This document shows positions 29,215 to 37,557 of a DNA stretch of 64,000 bases, one piece after another; the first letter of the stretch is position 1, and each line of letters starts with the position of its first letter. The DNA comes from JAHCHG01 sp041394845 (GTDB taxonomy: Bacteria > Acidobacteriota > Blastocatellia > Pyrinomonadales > Pyrinomonadaceae): assembly GCA_041394845.1 (NCBI GenBank), contig JAWKHL010000007.1, positions 186,001 through 250,000 of the forward strand, read 5' to 3'. Made by a program: the position numbers and the translations under genes. The notes under the pieces are model-generated. The model was not told where the DNA came from. It ran no database searches and saw only the letters and a list, made by a program, of their open reading frames with translations.

Positions 29215-30480
29215 TCATCTCGCTTTGGCGATCTCCCCAAACCGCGTCGTGTAGCGATCGCTGCGGCGTTCGCTCCGGCCGCGCCAGATGCCGTCGGGGC
29301 GGGCGACGGCGAAGCGGACGGTGTCGCGTCCGAATTTGCGGTTGATCTCATCGACGGCCGCCATCACCGACCGGAATCGTTCCCAGTTTTTTTGATCGAA
29401 CATCCGGCAGGTCATTCCCTCGACCGGGGTCAGACCGCTTAAGATGAGACCCGCCCGGCGATAGGCGAAGCCTTGACGGTAGATGCTTATCAGGCAGGCG
29501 AAAGCCCATTTCCGCAGCTCGTAGTCAGTATCCGACAGATAGATCGATTTATGGACGGCCGAATTTTCGTAAGCGAGCGGTTGCGGGTGAAAGCGGTCGG
29601 TGCCGATAAAGACCGTAACGGAATTGGCCGCCAGCTGGTGCCGGCGCAGTTTTTCGGCGGCGCGCGCGAGAAAAAAAGCGATTGCCTCGCGCAGTTCGGA
29701 GAGCTTTTCGATCGTCTGGCCGAAAGAGCGTGAACAGGTGATAGTTTTTTTCGGCGGCGGCGTCAACTCCAGCGGCAGACAGCTGACGCCGCGCAGTTCC
29801 AGAACGGTCCGCGCTCCGACCACGGTCAGCCGTTTTCTGACCCAGCGGAGATCTGCTTCGCGCAGTTCGAGGGCCGTCCGGATGCCGCGATCATCCAGTT
29901 TTTCCGCCGACGCCGAACCGATCCCCCAAACGTCCCGGACCGCGGTCTTTTGCAACGCCGCATCCAGATGAGGCGAGCGGTAAATGTCCAGAACGCCTTC
30001 GGTTTTCTCGGATTTTTTGGCGAGGCGGTTGGCCAGTTTGGCCAGCGTTTTGGTTTCGGCGATGCCGACCGAGATCGGGATGCCGGTCCATTTTTTTATT
30101 TTGTCGCGGATCGAAAAACCGATCTCGCCCAGATCGCCGCGCCGGGCGTCGAGTTCGAGAAAGGCCTCGTCGATCGAATAGACCTCGACCCGCGGCGTAA
30201 ATTCGCGCAGATTTTCCATCACCCGCGCCGACATATCGCCGTAAAGTTCGTAGTTGGAAGAGAAGACTTCGGCTCCCGCGTCGTCCAGCAGATCCTGCAC
30301 CTTAAAGAGGGGCGCGCCCATTGTTACGCCGATCTGCTTGGCCTCTTCACTGCGGGCGATAACACAGCCGTCGTTGTTGGAGAGGACGACGATCGGCCGG
30401 CGCTGAACTTTCGGATTGAAGACCCGCTCGGTCGAGGCGTAAAAATTATTGCAGTCCACCAGGGCAAAAGCGTTCATCAT
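29215..30480 (-). CDS. umuC: UmuC, catalytic subunit of DNA polymerase V (Y-family)
   Basis: A protein of about 421 residues that performs error-prone translesion synthesis with the processed UmuD dimer. It starts MMNAFALVDCNNFYASTERV, the Y-family palm with its first metal-binding Asp, followed by VVLSNNDGCVIARSEEAK and YSIDEAFLEL with the catalytic Asp-Glu. The helix-hairpin-helix region reads VWGIGSASAEKLDDRGI. The little-finger domain contains KKTITCSRSFGQTI, and the C-terminal UmuC tail follows. I start at the double ATG at 30480/30477; upstream codons in the frame overlap umuD and have no family match. It lies 86 bases downstream of umuD on the same strand. Confidence 0.95.
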   Translation of the reverse strand: MMNAFALVDCNNFYASTERVFNPKVQRRPIVVLSNNDGCVIARSEEAKQIGVTMGAPLFKVQDLLDDAGAEVFSSNYELYGDMSARVMENLREFTPRVEVYSIDEAFLELDARRGDLGEIGFSIRDKIKKWTGIPISVGIAETKTLAKLANRLAKKSEKTEGVLDIYRSPHLDAALQKTAVRDVWGIGSASAEKLDDRGIRTALELREADLRWVRKRLTVVGARTVLELRGVSCLPLELTPPPKKTITCSRSFGQTIEKLSELREAIAFFLARAAEKLRRHQLAANSVTVFIGTDRFHPQPLAYENSAVHKSIYLSDTDYELRKWAFACLISIYRQGFAYRRAGLILSGLTPVEGMTCRMFDQKNWERFRSVMAAVDEINRKFGRDTVRFAVARPDGIWRGRSERRSDRYTTRFGEIAKAR

Positions 30481-30566
30481 AAGAGGTTTTGGCGAGTTCG
30501 GGGAATTGGGGGTTTTCGGATGATCTGAAAAGGGGTTCGGTTTTTCCGACTTAACTCTTCGCTCTT

Positions 30567-31007
30567 TTAATGCGTTTGGATCGAATAGATGACCCGGCCC
30601 CAGATCTCGAAATCCGTCTCCTCGCCGATCTCGATCGGCGAATAAAAATCGTTTTCCGGCAAAAGCCGGACCCGGCCGTCGTCGCCGACCGACAACCGTT
30701 TGACGCACAGCTCGTCGCCGAGTCGGGCGATGACGATGTGGCCGTCTCCGGTTTCCATCGCCCGGTCGACTACCAGCAAAGTGTTCGGATAAATTCCGGC
30801 ATTGCACATTGAATCGCCGGTAACGCGGATATAAAATGTTGACAGCGGATGTTTTATCAGTTCCCGATTGAGATCGATCCGGCCTTCGATATAATCTTCG
30901 GCCGGCGAAGGAAAACCGGCGGAAACGCGCGATACAATCAGCGGTCGGGCGATCTTTCGGGATTGTGCAACTCGGTGAATTCTCAATGTTTTGTTTATTC
31001 CAGTCAT
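30567..31007 (-). CDS. umuD: UmuD, self-cleaving S24/LexA-like subunit of DNA polymerase V
   Basis: A 146-residue protein. The self-cleavage site is Ala30-Gly31 in SRVSAGFPSPAEDYIEG, an Ala-Gly bond as in LexA where Escherichia UmuD has Cys-Gly. The Ser-Lys dyad is Ser66 in VTGDSMCNAG and Lys103 in ELCVKRL. The fold matches the C-terminal peptidase domain of LexA, without a DNA-binding domain. RecA filaments trigger autocleavage, and UmuD' then activates UmuC. The start at 31007 follows an AGAAGAGA purine stretch; the longer frame upstream translates promoter DNA. The pair divides lpxA from lpxI, so it appears inserted into an envelope gene cluster. Confidence 0.94.
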   Translation of the reverse strand: MTGINKTLRIHRVAQSRKIARPLIVSRVSAGFPSPAEDYIEGRIDLNRELIKHPLSTFYIRVTGDSMCNAGIYPNTLLVVDRAMETGDGHIVIARLGDELCVKRLSVGDDGRVRLLPENDFYSPIEIGEETDFEIWGRVIYSIQTH

Positions 31008-31025
31008 ATCTCTTCTATGGGCAAA

Positions 31026-31043
31026 TGTTTTGTATATGAAACA
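31026..31043. promoter_or_regulatory. candidate SOS-type operator upstream of umuD
   Basis: A perfect inverted repeat TGTTT-N8-AAACA lies 18 bases upstream of the umuD start, where a repressor would block transcription. Its N8 spacing resembles the CTGT-N8-ACAG LexA box of Proteobacteria, although the half-sites differ. The LexA box of this lineage is not known to me, so the call is tentative. Confidence 0.35.
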
Positions 31044-31188
31044 CTCTACACGAAACAAATGTCGTTTGGCAAGGTTTTCGGAAAAATTCTGCTTAAAGTT
31101 AAGCATTTGAATAATGGAGGTTTAGAAGATTTCAAAGATCAACTCCCGATCTGAAAGTTGAAATCTGAGATCTGAAATCTGATTCTCT

Positions 31189-32016
31189 ATGAAATACGGC
31201 CTGATCGCCGGAAACGGCACATTTCCTTTTTTAGTGGTCGAGGGCGCGCGCCGACAGGGCGTTTCTCTGGCGGTCGTCGCCATCCGCGAAGAGACCGACC
31301 GCCGGATCGAGGAGGTTGCCGATAAGGTCATTTGGGTCGGCATCGGTCAACTCGGCAAGATGATCAAGTTTTTTAAGAAGGAGGGCGTCGAAAAGGCGAT
31401 CATGGCAGGTCAAGTTAAGCACGTGCAGATATTCAGCGGCGCTTTTCCGGATCTGCGGATGGCCCGGATGCTCTGGAATCTGCCGCGCCGGAACACCGAT
31501 TCGCTGATCGGCGGCGTGGCCAAAGAGATGGCCGGGGAAGGCATCGAATTGATCGATTCGACTTATTTCATCAAGGATCAACTGGCGCCCGAAAGCGTTC
31601 TGTCCAGACGCGCGCCCGACAAACGCGAGCGGGAAGACATCGAATACGGTCTGGGCGTCGCCAACGAGATCGCCCGGCTCGACCTCGGGCAGACGATCGT
31701 CGTTCGCGCCAAAGCCTGCGTCGCCATCGAAGCGATGGAGGGAACCGATGCGACCATTCGCCGCGCCGGGCAGTTGGCGCGGGGAAAACTGACCGTCATC
31801 AAAGTGGCCAAACCGGATCAGGATATGCGTTTCGACGTGCCGGTGGTCGGGGTTCCGACCGTTGAGACGATGATCGAAGCGGGCGCGACCTGTCTGTCGG
31901 TGACGGCCGGGAAGACGCTGATCTTCGACCGGGCGGAAATGCTCAGTCTGGCCGATCGCCACAAAATTTCCGTGATCGGGGTTCGGAGCGAAACAAATGG
32001 CGGCAAACCCGCGTAA
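31189..32016 (+). CDS. lpxI: UDP-2,3-diacylglucosamine diphosphatase LpxI
   Basis: A 275-residue DUF1009 protein, the LpxI type of UDP-2,3-diacylglucosamine hydrolase. It makes lipid X in lipid A synthesis, replacing LpxH in many non-enteric lineages. The N-terminal YGLIAGNGTFPFLVVEGARR, the central IMAGQVKHVQIFSG and the C-terminal domain stretches QTIVVRAKACVAIEAMEGTD and DMRFDVPVVGVPTVETM are characteristic. It belongs functionally with lpxA but is separated from it by the opposite-strand umuDC genes. The start ATG at 31189 gives the canonical N-terminus, although no strong ribosome binding site is visible. A degenerate heptamer array (GAAATCT units) lies immediately upstream at about 31143-31186. 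Confidence 0.94.
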   Translation: MKYGLIAGNGTFPFLVVEGARRQGVSLAVVAIREETDRRIEEVADKVIWVGIGQLGKMIKFFKKEGVEKAIMAGQVKHVQIFSGAFPDLRMARMLWNLPRRNTDSLIGGVAKEMAGEGIELIDSTYFIKDQLAPESVLSRRAPDKREREDIEYGLGVANEIARLDLGQTIVVRAKACVAIEAMEGTDATIRRAGQLARGKLTVIKVAKPDQDMRFDVPVVGVPTVETMIEAGATCLSVTAGKTLIFDRAEMLSLADRHKISVIGVRSETNGGKPA

Positions 32017-32058
32017 AACGGACGGAAACTAAGCTACGCAAAAATGAATTTGAACTAA

Positions 32059-32145
32059 ACAGGTTGTTAATTGTTAATAGTTGATCGTTAATGGTTGATT
32101 TTCCGTTTAACGATCATTTATTAAAAATTAACAACTTAAAACTTT
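32059..32145. repeat. GTTAATN heptamer array with inverted partner
   Basis: Five units with a clear 7-base period (GTTAATT, GTTAATA, GTTGATC, GTTAATG, GTTGATT; about 32062-32099) are followed by complementary AACGATCATTTATTAAAAATTAACAA-type sequence up to 32137. This third sequence family shares the period and the inverted layout with the TTTYGGA and GTGAGCR families. Confidence 0.7.
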
Positions 32146-32157
32146 TCGGAGAAAAGA

Positions 32158-33807
32158 ATGAGAAAAAATTTACTTGTTTTATTGATACTTTTATCGTTTC
32201 TTCTGCCGTCGGCGGCGCTGGCCAGAAATTCTTCGGTCGAGATCTCGGCGGCCGAGCGGAAGATGGCCGAGTCGATCACGGCCGAACAGCTGAAAGATTA
32301 CCTGTACTTCGTCGCTTCGGACGAGATGGGAGGACGCGACACGCCCTCGCAGGGGCTCGACATCACGGCGAAATTCATCGGCACTCTGCTGTCGCGCTGG
32401 GGCTTCAAACCGGCCGGCGACGGGGGCACCTTCTTTCAAAAGATCTCTCTTTTGCGCGAATTGCCGGACCCGGATGGTTCCGCACTGAAGATCGGCGGTC
32501 AGAGTCTCGGTTACGGAGAAGATTATTTTCGTCTGAGCGGCGGATCTGACGAAACCATTTCGGCTCCGCTGGTTTACGGCGGCGACGGCTGGCTTTTCAA
32601 GGCCAAAGGCATCGACGCACTGCAAAACGTCGACGCCAAGGGCAAGATCGTTGTTCTTTACAGCGACGGCGTTCCCAACCGCTTTTCAGTGACGACCCTC
32701 CCGAAAGGCGTCACGCAGGCTGATTTTGCCGGCAAACGCGGGGAAGATTGGGTCGATCCGCTCACCTATGCCAAACAAAAAGGGGCGATCGGGGTGATCG
32801 TCGTCGCTTCGAACGCGGCCGCCGGAATGTGGGACAGATTGTCGAATCCGCCCCGACAGAGACAGCGGCCTTTTGTCGAGAAGTTTCGCGAAGAGGTTTC
32901 GTTGCCGACCATCATGATTTCGCAAAAGGCGGGCGATATGATCTTCGCCGATCCGGCCAAAGCCCCGTATAAGGATTCTGCGGCGGTTCCGGCCCTGAAA
33001 CCGGATGCCGGGGTCAGTTTCAAGGCGGCCATCAATCAGGAGCGGGTCTATACGCAGAACGTCGTCGGGATTTGGGAAGGAGGCGATCCGGTCTTAAAAA
33101 ATGAGATGGTCGCCATCGGAGCGCATTACGACCACGTCGGAACCAACGAAAACGCTTCGGGAAGCGACAAGATCTGGAACGGGGCCGACGATGACGGTTC
33201 GGGAACGGTCGCCGTCCTGTCGATCGCCGAAGCTCTCGCCAAGGCCCCTCAGCGGCCGAAACGTTCGATCCTTTTCGTCTGGCACGCGGGCGAGGAAAAG
33301 GGACTTTGGGGGAGCGAGTATTTCAACAAATTCCCGACCGTAGATATTACCAAGGTCGTCGCGCAACTCAATATCGATATGATCGGCCGTAGCAAAAAAG
33401 ACGGCGACACGAATTCGCGGAACAGGGAACTGTCAGGCGAGAATGAGGTTTACGTCATCGGTTCGGAGATGATGAGTTCGAAACTCGGCGAGGTCACCAA
33501 GGGAACCAACGACGCTTACCTGAAGATAATTTACAACTACAAATACGACGACCCGAAAGATTCCAACCGATTCTTTTTCCGCTCCGATCATTTCAATTAT
33601 GCGGTCAACGGGATTCCGATCGTGTTCTGGTTCGACGGCGTTCACGAAGATTATCACGGGCCGGGCGACGAACCGCAGAAGATCGATTATCAGAAGATGG
33701 AGCGGATAACGCGAACGATCTTTCTGACGATGTGGGAAGTTGCTTCGCTGAAAGACCGTCCGATGATCGACAAACAGCTTCCGCCCGAACTGACCCAGCG
33801 GAATTAG
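32158..33807 (+). CDS. secreted M28-family zinc aminopeptidase with PA-like insert
   Basis: A 549-residue exported peptidase. The signal peptide covers residues 1-22 (to ALA). A protease-associated-like region lies at about 135-290. The M28 catalytic domain begins near 300 and shows the two-zinc ligand set: His326 in GAHYDHVG, bridging Asp345 in NGADDDGSG, Glu379/Glu380 in HAGEEKGLWGSEYF (base and ligand), Asp407 in NIDMIGR and His478 in FRSDHFNY. M28 enzymes remove N-terminal residues from peptides in the periplasm or outside the cell. Peptides so released could feed the POT transporter at the left edge of the window, but they are far apart. An AACTTTTCGGAGAAAAGA leader provides a GGAG site. 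Confidence 0.9.
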   Translation: MRKNLLVLLILLSFLLPSAALARNSSVEISAAERKMAESITAEQLKDYLYFVASDEMGGRDTPSQGLDITAKFIGTLLSRWGFKPAGDGGTFFQKISLLRELPDPDGSALKIGGQSLGYGEDYFRLSGGSDETISAPLVYGGDGWLFKAKGIDALQNVDAKGKIVVLYSDGVPNRFSVTTLPKGVTQADFAGKRGEDWVDPLTYAKQKGAIGVIVVASNAAAGMWDRLSNPPRQRQRPFVEKFREEVSLPTIMISQKAGDMIFADPAKAPYKDSAAVPALKPDAGVSFKAAINQERVYTQNVVGIWEGGDPVLKNEMVAIGAHYDHVGTNENASGSDKIWNGADDDGSGTVAVLSIAEALAKAPQRPKRSILFVWHAGEEKGLWGSEYFNKFPTVDITKVVAQLNIDMIGRSKKDGDTNSRNRELSGENEVYVIGSEMMSSKLGEVTKGTNDAYLKIIYNYKYDDPKDSNRFFFRSDHFNYAVNGIPIVFWFDGVHEDYHGPGDEPQKIDYQKMERITRTIFLTMWEVASLKDRPMIDKQLPPELTQRN

Positions 33808-33812
33808 GAGGA

Positions 33813-33955
33813 TAGTGAGCAGTAAGCGGTGAGCAGAAAAAAATAAAAAGAGCGATTGATCGCTCTTTTTATTTTGGTTGGCAGAGTCTGATCAACTGCC
33901 AACTGGTCACCGCTCACTGCTCACCGCTCACTGCTCACTGCTCACTGCTCACCGT
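33813..33955. repeat. inverted pair of GTGAGCR heptamer arrays between convergent genes
   Basis: The left array (33814-33835) and the right array (33906-33955, seven complementary units) surround a terminator hairpin. The right array continues into the minus-strand gene and supplies its last codons (GGT GAG CAG) and its TGA stop. Confidence 0.85.
33841..33874. terminator. bidirectional rho-independent terminator
   Basis: A perfect 16-base stem (AAATAAAAAGAGCGAT and its complement) with a 2-base loop. A-tract and T-tract on the two sides make it functional in both directions. It separates the convergent M28 peptidase gene and the secreted-protein gene at 33942. Confidence 0.85.
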
Positions 33956-35102
33956 CCTTGACCGAAACGAAGTTCCTGCCGTACAAAAGGCGGAATTGTT
34001 TGTCGAAATCTTCGGCCAGAGATTTTCTCTTTTCGATGTTGGTTTTCAGGTTCTCAGCTTCTTTCGGGTCGTCCTTTTTGGTTTCCCGGTCCATCTGGTA
34101 GCTGAGGCTCGAATAGTCGTAATAGATCGATGACAGGCTCTCGTCATCGACGACGTTGGTGATGAAATCCATCATTTTCAGTTTTCGGTCGAAATCGTCC
34201 CGTCCGACGCTTTTCATCGAATTGAAGCCGTAAACGGCCAGACGCGATTTGTCCCACCTGCTGGCCATAAATGCCAGATTAGGATCCACTCTTTTGGCTT
34301 TGACGCCGAACCAGGAGTCCTGCAGGACGTTCATCAGAACGGCCGAGATCCTGTATTTCTGGGCTCCGGTCAGATTCCGGGCCAGCGCGGGAGTGTAAGT
34401 GCTGAAGTTCTGATCGAGGACGGACGGATCGGTTTTTCCGGCCGCTTCCTGATCGTAAGTCAGGGAATAAAAACTCTCGGCCAGATCGTTGACGCCGTGA
34501 TAGCGGATGAGCGGTTCTTCGATATTGGCGACCAGCCATTCGGTCAGTTTCGGCAATTGATTCTCCCTGTTGTCAACGATCGTTTTCAATTCCCGCAAAC
34601 GCTTTTCGACAATGGAGAACTGGCCGGTCATCTCCTGAACGCCCGAATAATAATCCGTCAGATAATAGTCGCCTTTTTCCCCTTGCTGAGTAAAGAAGAA
34701 CAGATATTTTTGTCCCGGTCTTAATTCGACGGCATCCGGCAGACCGTCGTAATCGAAGTGTTCGTAGAACTCTTCTTCAGCGGTTTCTTCAACAATTTTG
34801 GGTTGGTATTCGAAGTCATCATAAACGAGTCTCTTTAAACCTTTCTGTCCCTTGATGACTTCGGTGATCGACAATTCCCGTTGGATCTCGATTTCAACGC
34901 CGTATTCATCGTCGTTTTTCGTGATCCGGGATTTTTCTCCCTTATAATTGGCGATGATCACCAGATCGCTTCCGAGATAAAGCTTGAGCAGGGTTGCCGG
35001 CGGTTCTTCGCAGGCCGAGACGGACGTCGGGGACATCAGCAATGAGATCAAAAGAATGGCGCCGAGCGCAGCCGTAAGAAAAGTCTGACTTCGTTTTAAC
35101 AT
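33942..35102 (-). CDS. secreted protein of unknown function
   Basis: A 386-residue protein with a signal peptide (about 1-30, ending SVSA before Cys31). Mature residues 31-150 (CEEPPATLLKLYLGSDLVII, then ITEVIKG and PGQKYLFFFTQQGEKGDYY) recall the small TIMP/netrin-like secreted proteins, as at 6170. The remaining 230 residues are helical and unfamiliar. If Cys31 were the first mature residue, a lipoprotein would be possible, but the preceding LMSPTSVSA is not a good lipobox. The last three codons and the stop lie inside a GTGAGCR heptamer array, so the true ancestral C-terminus may have been altered. Confidence 0.6.
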   Translation of the reverse strand: MLKRSQTFLTAALGAILLISLLMSPTSVSACEEPPATLLKLYLGSDLVIIANYKGEKSRITKNDDEYGVEIEIQRELSITEVIKGQKGLKRLVYDDFEYQPKIVEETAEEEFYEHFDYDGLPDAVELRPGQKYLFFFTQQGEKGDYYLTDYYSGVQEMTGQFSIVEKRLRELKTIVDNRENQLPKLTEWLVANIEEPLIRYHGVNDLAESFYSLTYDQEAAGKTDPSVLDQNFSTYTPALARNLTGAQKYRISAVLMNVLQDSWFGVKAKRVDPNLAFMASRWDKSRLAVYGFNSMKSVGRDDFDRKLKMMDFITNVVDDESLSSIYYDYSSLSYQMDRETKKDDPKEAENLKTNIEKRKSLAEDFDKQFRLLYGRNFVSVKDGEQ

Positions 35103-35394
35103 TAAAAATAAACTCCTTTGAATGGAAAAATTTCTAAAACTCCCATCATATGAACGGAAAATTGCCGTTTATTTGCACTATTTGCGGGGAAAGCCAGGAG
35201 TAAAAACCCGGTCGATGGAATTTTCCGTGTTAATTGAACAAACAATTGGAACTGCGGGAGAAAACTGCCTTGATCCGGTTTGACAATATCAGCGCCGAAG
35301 ATCGGAAGAACAGAGTGTCAGCAACGTTCCGAAATGTGGACAGTACGGAAAGCCAGGTGAGGATGAAAGAAAAAAGCCGGAGAGAAGATGAGAT

Positions 35395-36228
35395 CTAACC
35401 TTCTTCGATATGCAGGATGCGGTAAGCCTCCGATTTGCTGAGGCCGGATTCTTTGGCGGCTTGTTTGAGGGCGCGTTTGCGGTCGAGTCCTTCGGTTTCG
35501 AGTTCGGCGACGCGATCGACGAGCGATTTGGGATTTGGGGTTTGGGATTTCGGATTTTGGTGCCGGTCGAAAACCAGAACGATCTCGCCTTTGAGGTTTT
35601 CCCGCGAGAATCTTTCGGCCAGATCTTTCAGGTTTCCGGTGATCGTTTCCTCGTGCAGTTTGGTCAGTTCGCGGACGACGGCCGCCGGGCGATCGCCGAG
35701 GATCTCCAGGCAGTCAATCAGACTTTTGCCGATCCGGTGGGGCGTTTCGTAAAAAACGAGCGTGGCCGGTATTTCCCGCGCTTCTTCGAGCCTTTTCCGC
35801 CGCTCGCCTTTTTTCGACGGCAGAAACCCGCCGAAAAAGACCGAATCGGTCGGCAGACCGGAAACGATCAAGGCGTTGACGAAGGCGACCGGGCCGGGAA
35901 TGGGAACGACCGGCGCGCCGATCTCGTGCGCTTTTTGAACGATCCTGAGGGCCGGATCGGAAATGGCCGGAGTTCCGGCGTCCGAGACGACGGCGACCGA
36001 TTTTCCTTCGGCGAGGAGTTGGCCGAGTTCTCCGGCGCGCGCCGTTTCGTTGTGTTCGTGATAGCTGACGAGTTTTTGCCGGATGCCGAGATGACGGAGC
36101 AGTTGACCGGTGCGGCGCGTGTCTTCGCAGGCGATCAGATCGACTTTTTGAAGGGTTTCGATGGCGCGTTCGGAGATGTCGCGGAGGTTGCCGATCGGTG
36201 TGGCAACCAAAAAAAGTGTTCCCGGCAT
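35395..36228 (-). CDS. rsmI: 16S rRNA (cytidine1402-2'-O)-methyltransferase RsmI
   Basis: A 277-residue tetrapyrrole-methylase-fold enzyme that 2'-O-methylates C1402 in the ribosomal P site. Diagnostic parts are the N-terminal GTLFLVATPIGNLRDISERA, IACEDTRRTGQLLRHLGI, VSDAGTPAISDPA, PIPGPVAFVNALIVSGLP and FYETPHRI. I start at ATG 36228, which gives the family N-terminus directly; the longer frame upstream translates a terminator. Between the catalytic domain and the C-terminal helical domain sits a translated heptamer repeat (HQNPKSQTPNPKS), an in-frame insertion of intergenic-type DNA. The enzyme probably tolerates it because it falls in a linker. Confidence 0.93.
   Translation of the reverse strand: MPGTLFLVATPIGNLRDISERAIETLQKVDLIACEDTRRTGQLLRHLGIRQKLVSYHEHNETARAGELGQLLAEGKSVAVVSDAGTPAISDPALRIVQKAHEIGAPVVPIPGPVAFVNALIVSGLPTDSVFFGGFLPSKKGERRKRLEEAREIPATLVFYETPHRIGKSLIDCLEILGDRPAAVVRELTKLHEETITGNLKDLAERFSRENLKGEIVLVFDRHQNPKSQTPNPKSLVDRVAELETEGLDRKRALKQAAKESGLSKSEAYRILHIEEG
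35525..35560. repeat. heptamer array inserted in the rsmI coding sequence
   Basis: Five units of period 7 on the plus strand (GATTTGG, GATTTGG, GGTTTGG, GATTTCG, GATTTTG). They belong to the TTTYGGA family seen in intergenic DNA and are read in frame on the minus strand. Confidence 0.85.
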
Positions 36229-36258
36229 AAACTGAAAAATACAATGAACCGGCCGGGA

Positions 36259-36301
36259 AAAGCAAAAAGGCCGAATCCGAAAGATTCGGCCTTTTTGCTT
36301 T
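36259..36301. terminator. rho-independent terminator after the secreted Asn/Arg-rich gene
   Basis: Perfect 19-base arms (36259-36277 and 36283-36301, core AAGGCCGAATC) with a 5-base loop and A/T tracts on both sides. It lies about 70 bases downstream of the minus-strand gene ending at 36369 and just upstream of rsmI. Confidence 0.85.
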
Positions 36302-36368
36302 GATGGCAGCACGGCTCGGGGGTGGTCTGGAAGCGTGGCATTGGGTTCGAACCGCGCCAACAGTTAAT

Positions 36369-37298
36369 TTAGAAAGGGAAGTTGTTTCCCCAACGGCCGT
36401 TGTTGCCGTAGTTTAAGTTATAGGCGTTGGCCAGAACCCGGAGATCTTGTTCGATCCGGTTCCAGTCCGAACGGATCGAGGAACTGACCCGCGAGCGGGA
36501 AATGGCCCGGTCGATCTGCTGTCCGAGATTGAGAACGGTTCTCACTTCGTCGGCGCTGCGGTTGTAGTCGCCCCGATCATCGTATTCGTCTTCGAGCCGA
36601 TCGGCCGCATTTTTGAACCGGTCGCTGAGATCTTCCAGATCGGTCCGGTTGCCGCGACGGTTTCTGTTGTCGTATTCGCGGTCAACGCGGTTTTCGAAGT
36701 TTTTGGCCTTGTTTCTCAGATTGACAATGGTCGAGCGCAGATTCCGGTTGTTGCGTCCGTTGTTGCCGAGGGGGCCGCCGATCGGACCGTCGCCGTTGCG
36801 TCCGTTGCGTCCGTAGGTTCCGTTGTAGTTGTAATTGTAAGCCCGGGAAACCGTCAAAAGGTCTCTTTCGATCGCGTTCCAGTAGCTGTTCAACGAGGAA
36901 TTTCTGCCAATTCTCGAACGGGCAAGGGCGCGATCAAGCTGTGAACCGGCATTGAGCAGACGGCGGGCTTCGTCTGAACTGCTGCCGAAACTTCCGCGCC
37001 CTTCATATTCGTCATCCAGATCTTCGGCCGCGTTCTTGAATTTTTTGGCCAGATCATTGAGATGATCTTCACGGTCGGTGCCGTCGTAGCGACTGTTGTC
37101 GAGTTCGCGGTCGAGAAGATCCTCGAACCGGCGGCTGTTGTTTCTCAGATTTTTAATAGCGTAACTCAAATTAACGTTGTTTCTGTTTCCGTAATTATCG
37201 TTGTTTCCGCCGCGCCATTGAGCAGAGGCGACGACCGGCAGGCTCAAAACCAACATTGAAAAAGCGGCGATGGCCAATAATTTTTTGTAGCGATTCAT
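36369..37298 (-). CDS. secreted Asn/Arg-rich protein with an internal duplication
   Basis: A 309-residue exported protein. The start at 37298 has GAAGGAGA at proper distance and gives a signal peptide ending ASAQ (about residue 27). The mature part contains two homologous segments of about 115 residues. Each has the pattern NLRN(N/K)xxxFExxxDRExDN, then LxDLxxxFKNAAxxLxDEY, then a DEARRLLN/DEVRTVLN turn and a final SWxxIExDLxxxxxAYNxNY. The segments are joined by a Gly/Asn-rich linker. Such helical, highly charged repeats are common in small secreted proteins of this kind of genome, but I know no function. Strong terminators lie on both sides of the gene. Confidence 0.7.
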   Translation of the reverse strand: MNRYKKLLAIAAFSMLVLSLPVVASAQWRGGNNDNYGNRNNVNLSYAIKNLRNNSRRFEDLLDRELDNSRYDGTDREDHLNDLAKKFKNAAEDLDDEYEGRGSFGSSSDEARRLLNAGSQLDRALARSRIGRNSSLNSYWNAIERDLLTVSRAYNYNYNGTYGRNGRNGDGPIGGPLGNNGRNNRNLRSTIVNLRNKAKNFENRVDREYDNRNRRGNRTDLEDLSDRFKNAADRLEDEYDDRGDYNRSADEVRTVLNLGQQIDRAISRSRVSSSIRSDWNRIEQDLRVLANAYNLNYGNNGRWGNNFPF

Positions 37299-37426
37299 AT
37301 TAATTCTCCTTCGTAATTCAAGATAGCTGACACTGTTTGAAAAAAGTTTACAAAAGACAGTGTCTTTGTTTACGAAACATTGCAAAGCCTGTGCCACTGG
37401 GGTTTTTGAAAATGGTTTAAAAATGA

Positions 37427-37452
37427 AAAAGCCTCGTAAATACGAGGCTTTT
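37427..37452. terminator. rho-independent terminator downstream of the subtilisin gene
   Basis: Arms AAAAGCCTCGTA and TACGAGGCTTTT (12 bp) with a 2-base loop. It sits about 105 bases downstream of the minus-strand subtilisin stop at 37558, before the start region of the next minus-strand gene. Confidence 0.8.
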
Positions 37453-37557
37453 GTCAAAAAAAGCGAATTTCTTGATTTTTACAAACTGCCGGGCCGATTA
37501 TCCGAAATGCTCCAAATGGTTCAACCGCTGACGCAGAATGTCGAAAAGTTCTCCCGA

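Noticed and set aside
35299..35311. AGATCGGAAGAAC resembles the start of an Illumina adapter.
   Set aside because: One mismatch within the first 13 bases, and the following bases do not continue the adapter. It lies inside an assembled gap with no sign of a join.
36300..36366. GGTTCGAACC looks like a tRNA T-loop upstream of rsmI.
   Set aside because: No five-base T-stem, anticodon arm or acceptor stem can be drawn around it.
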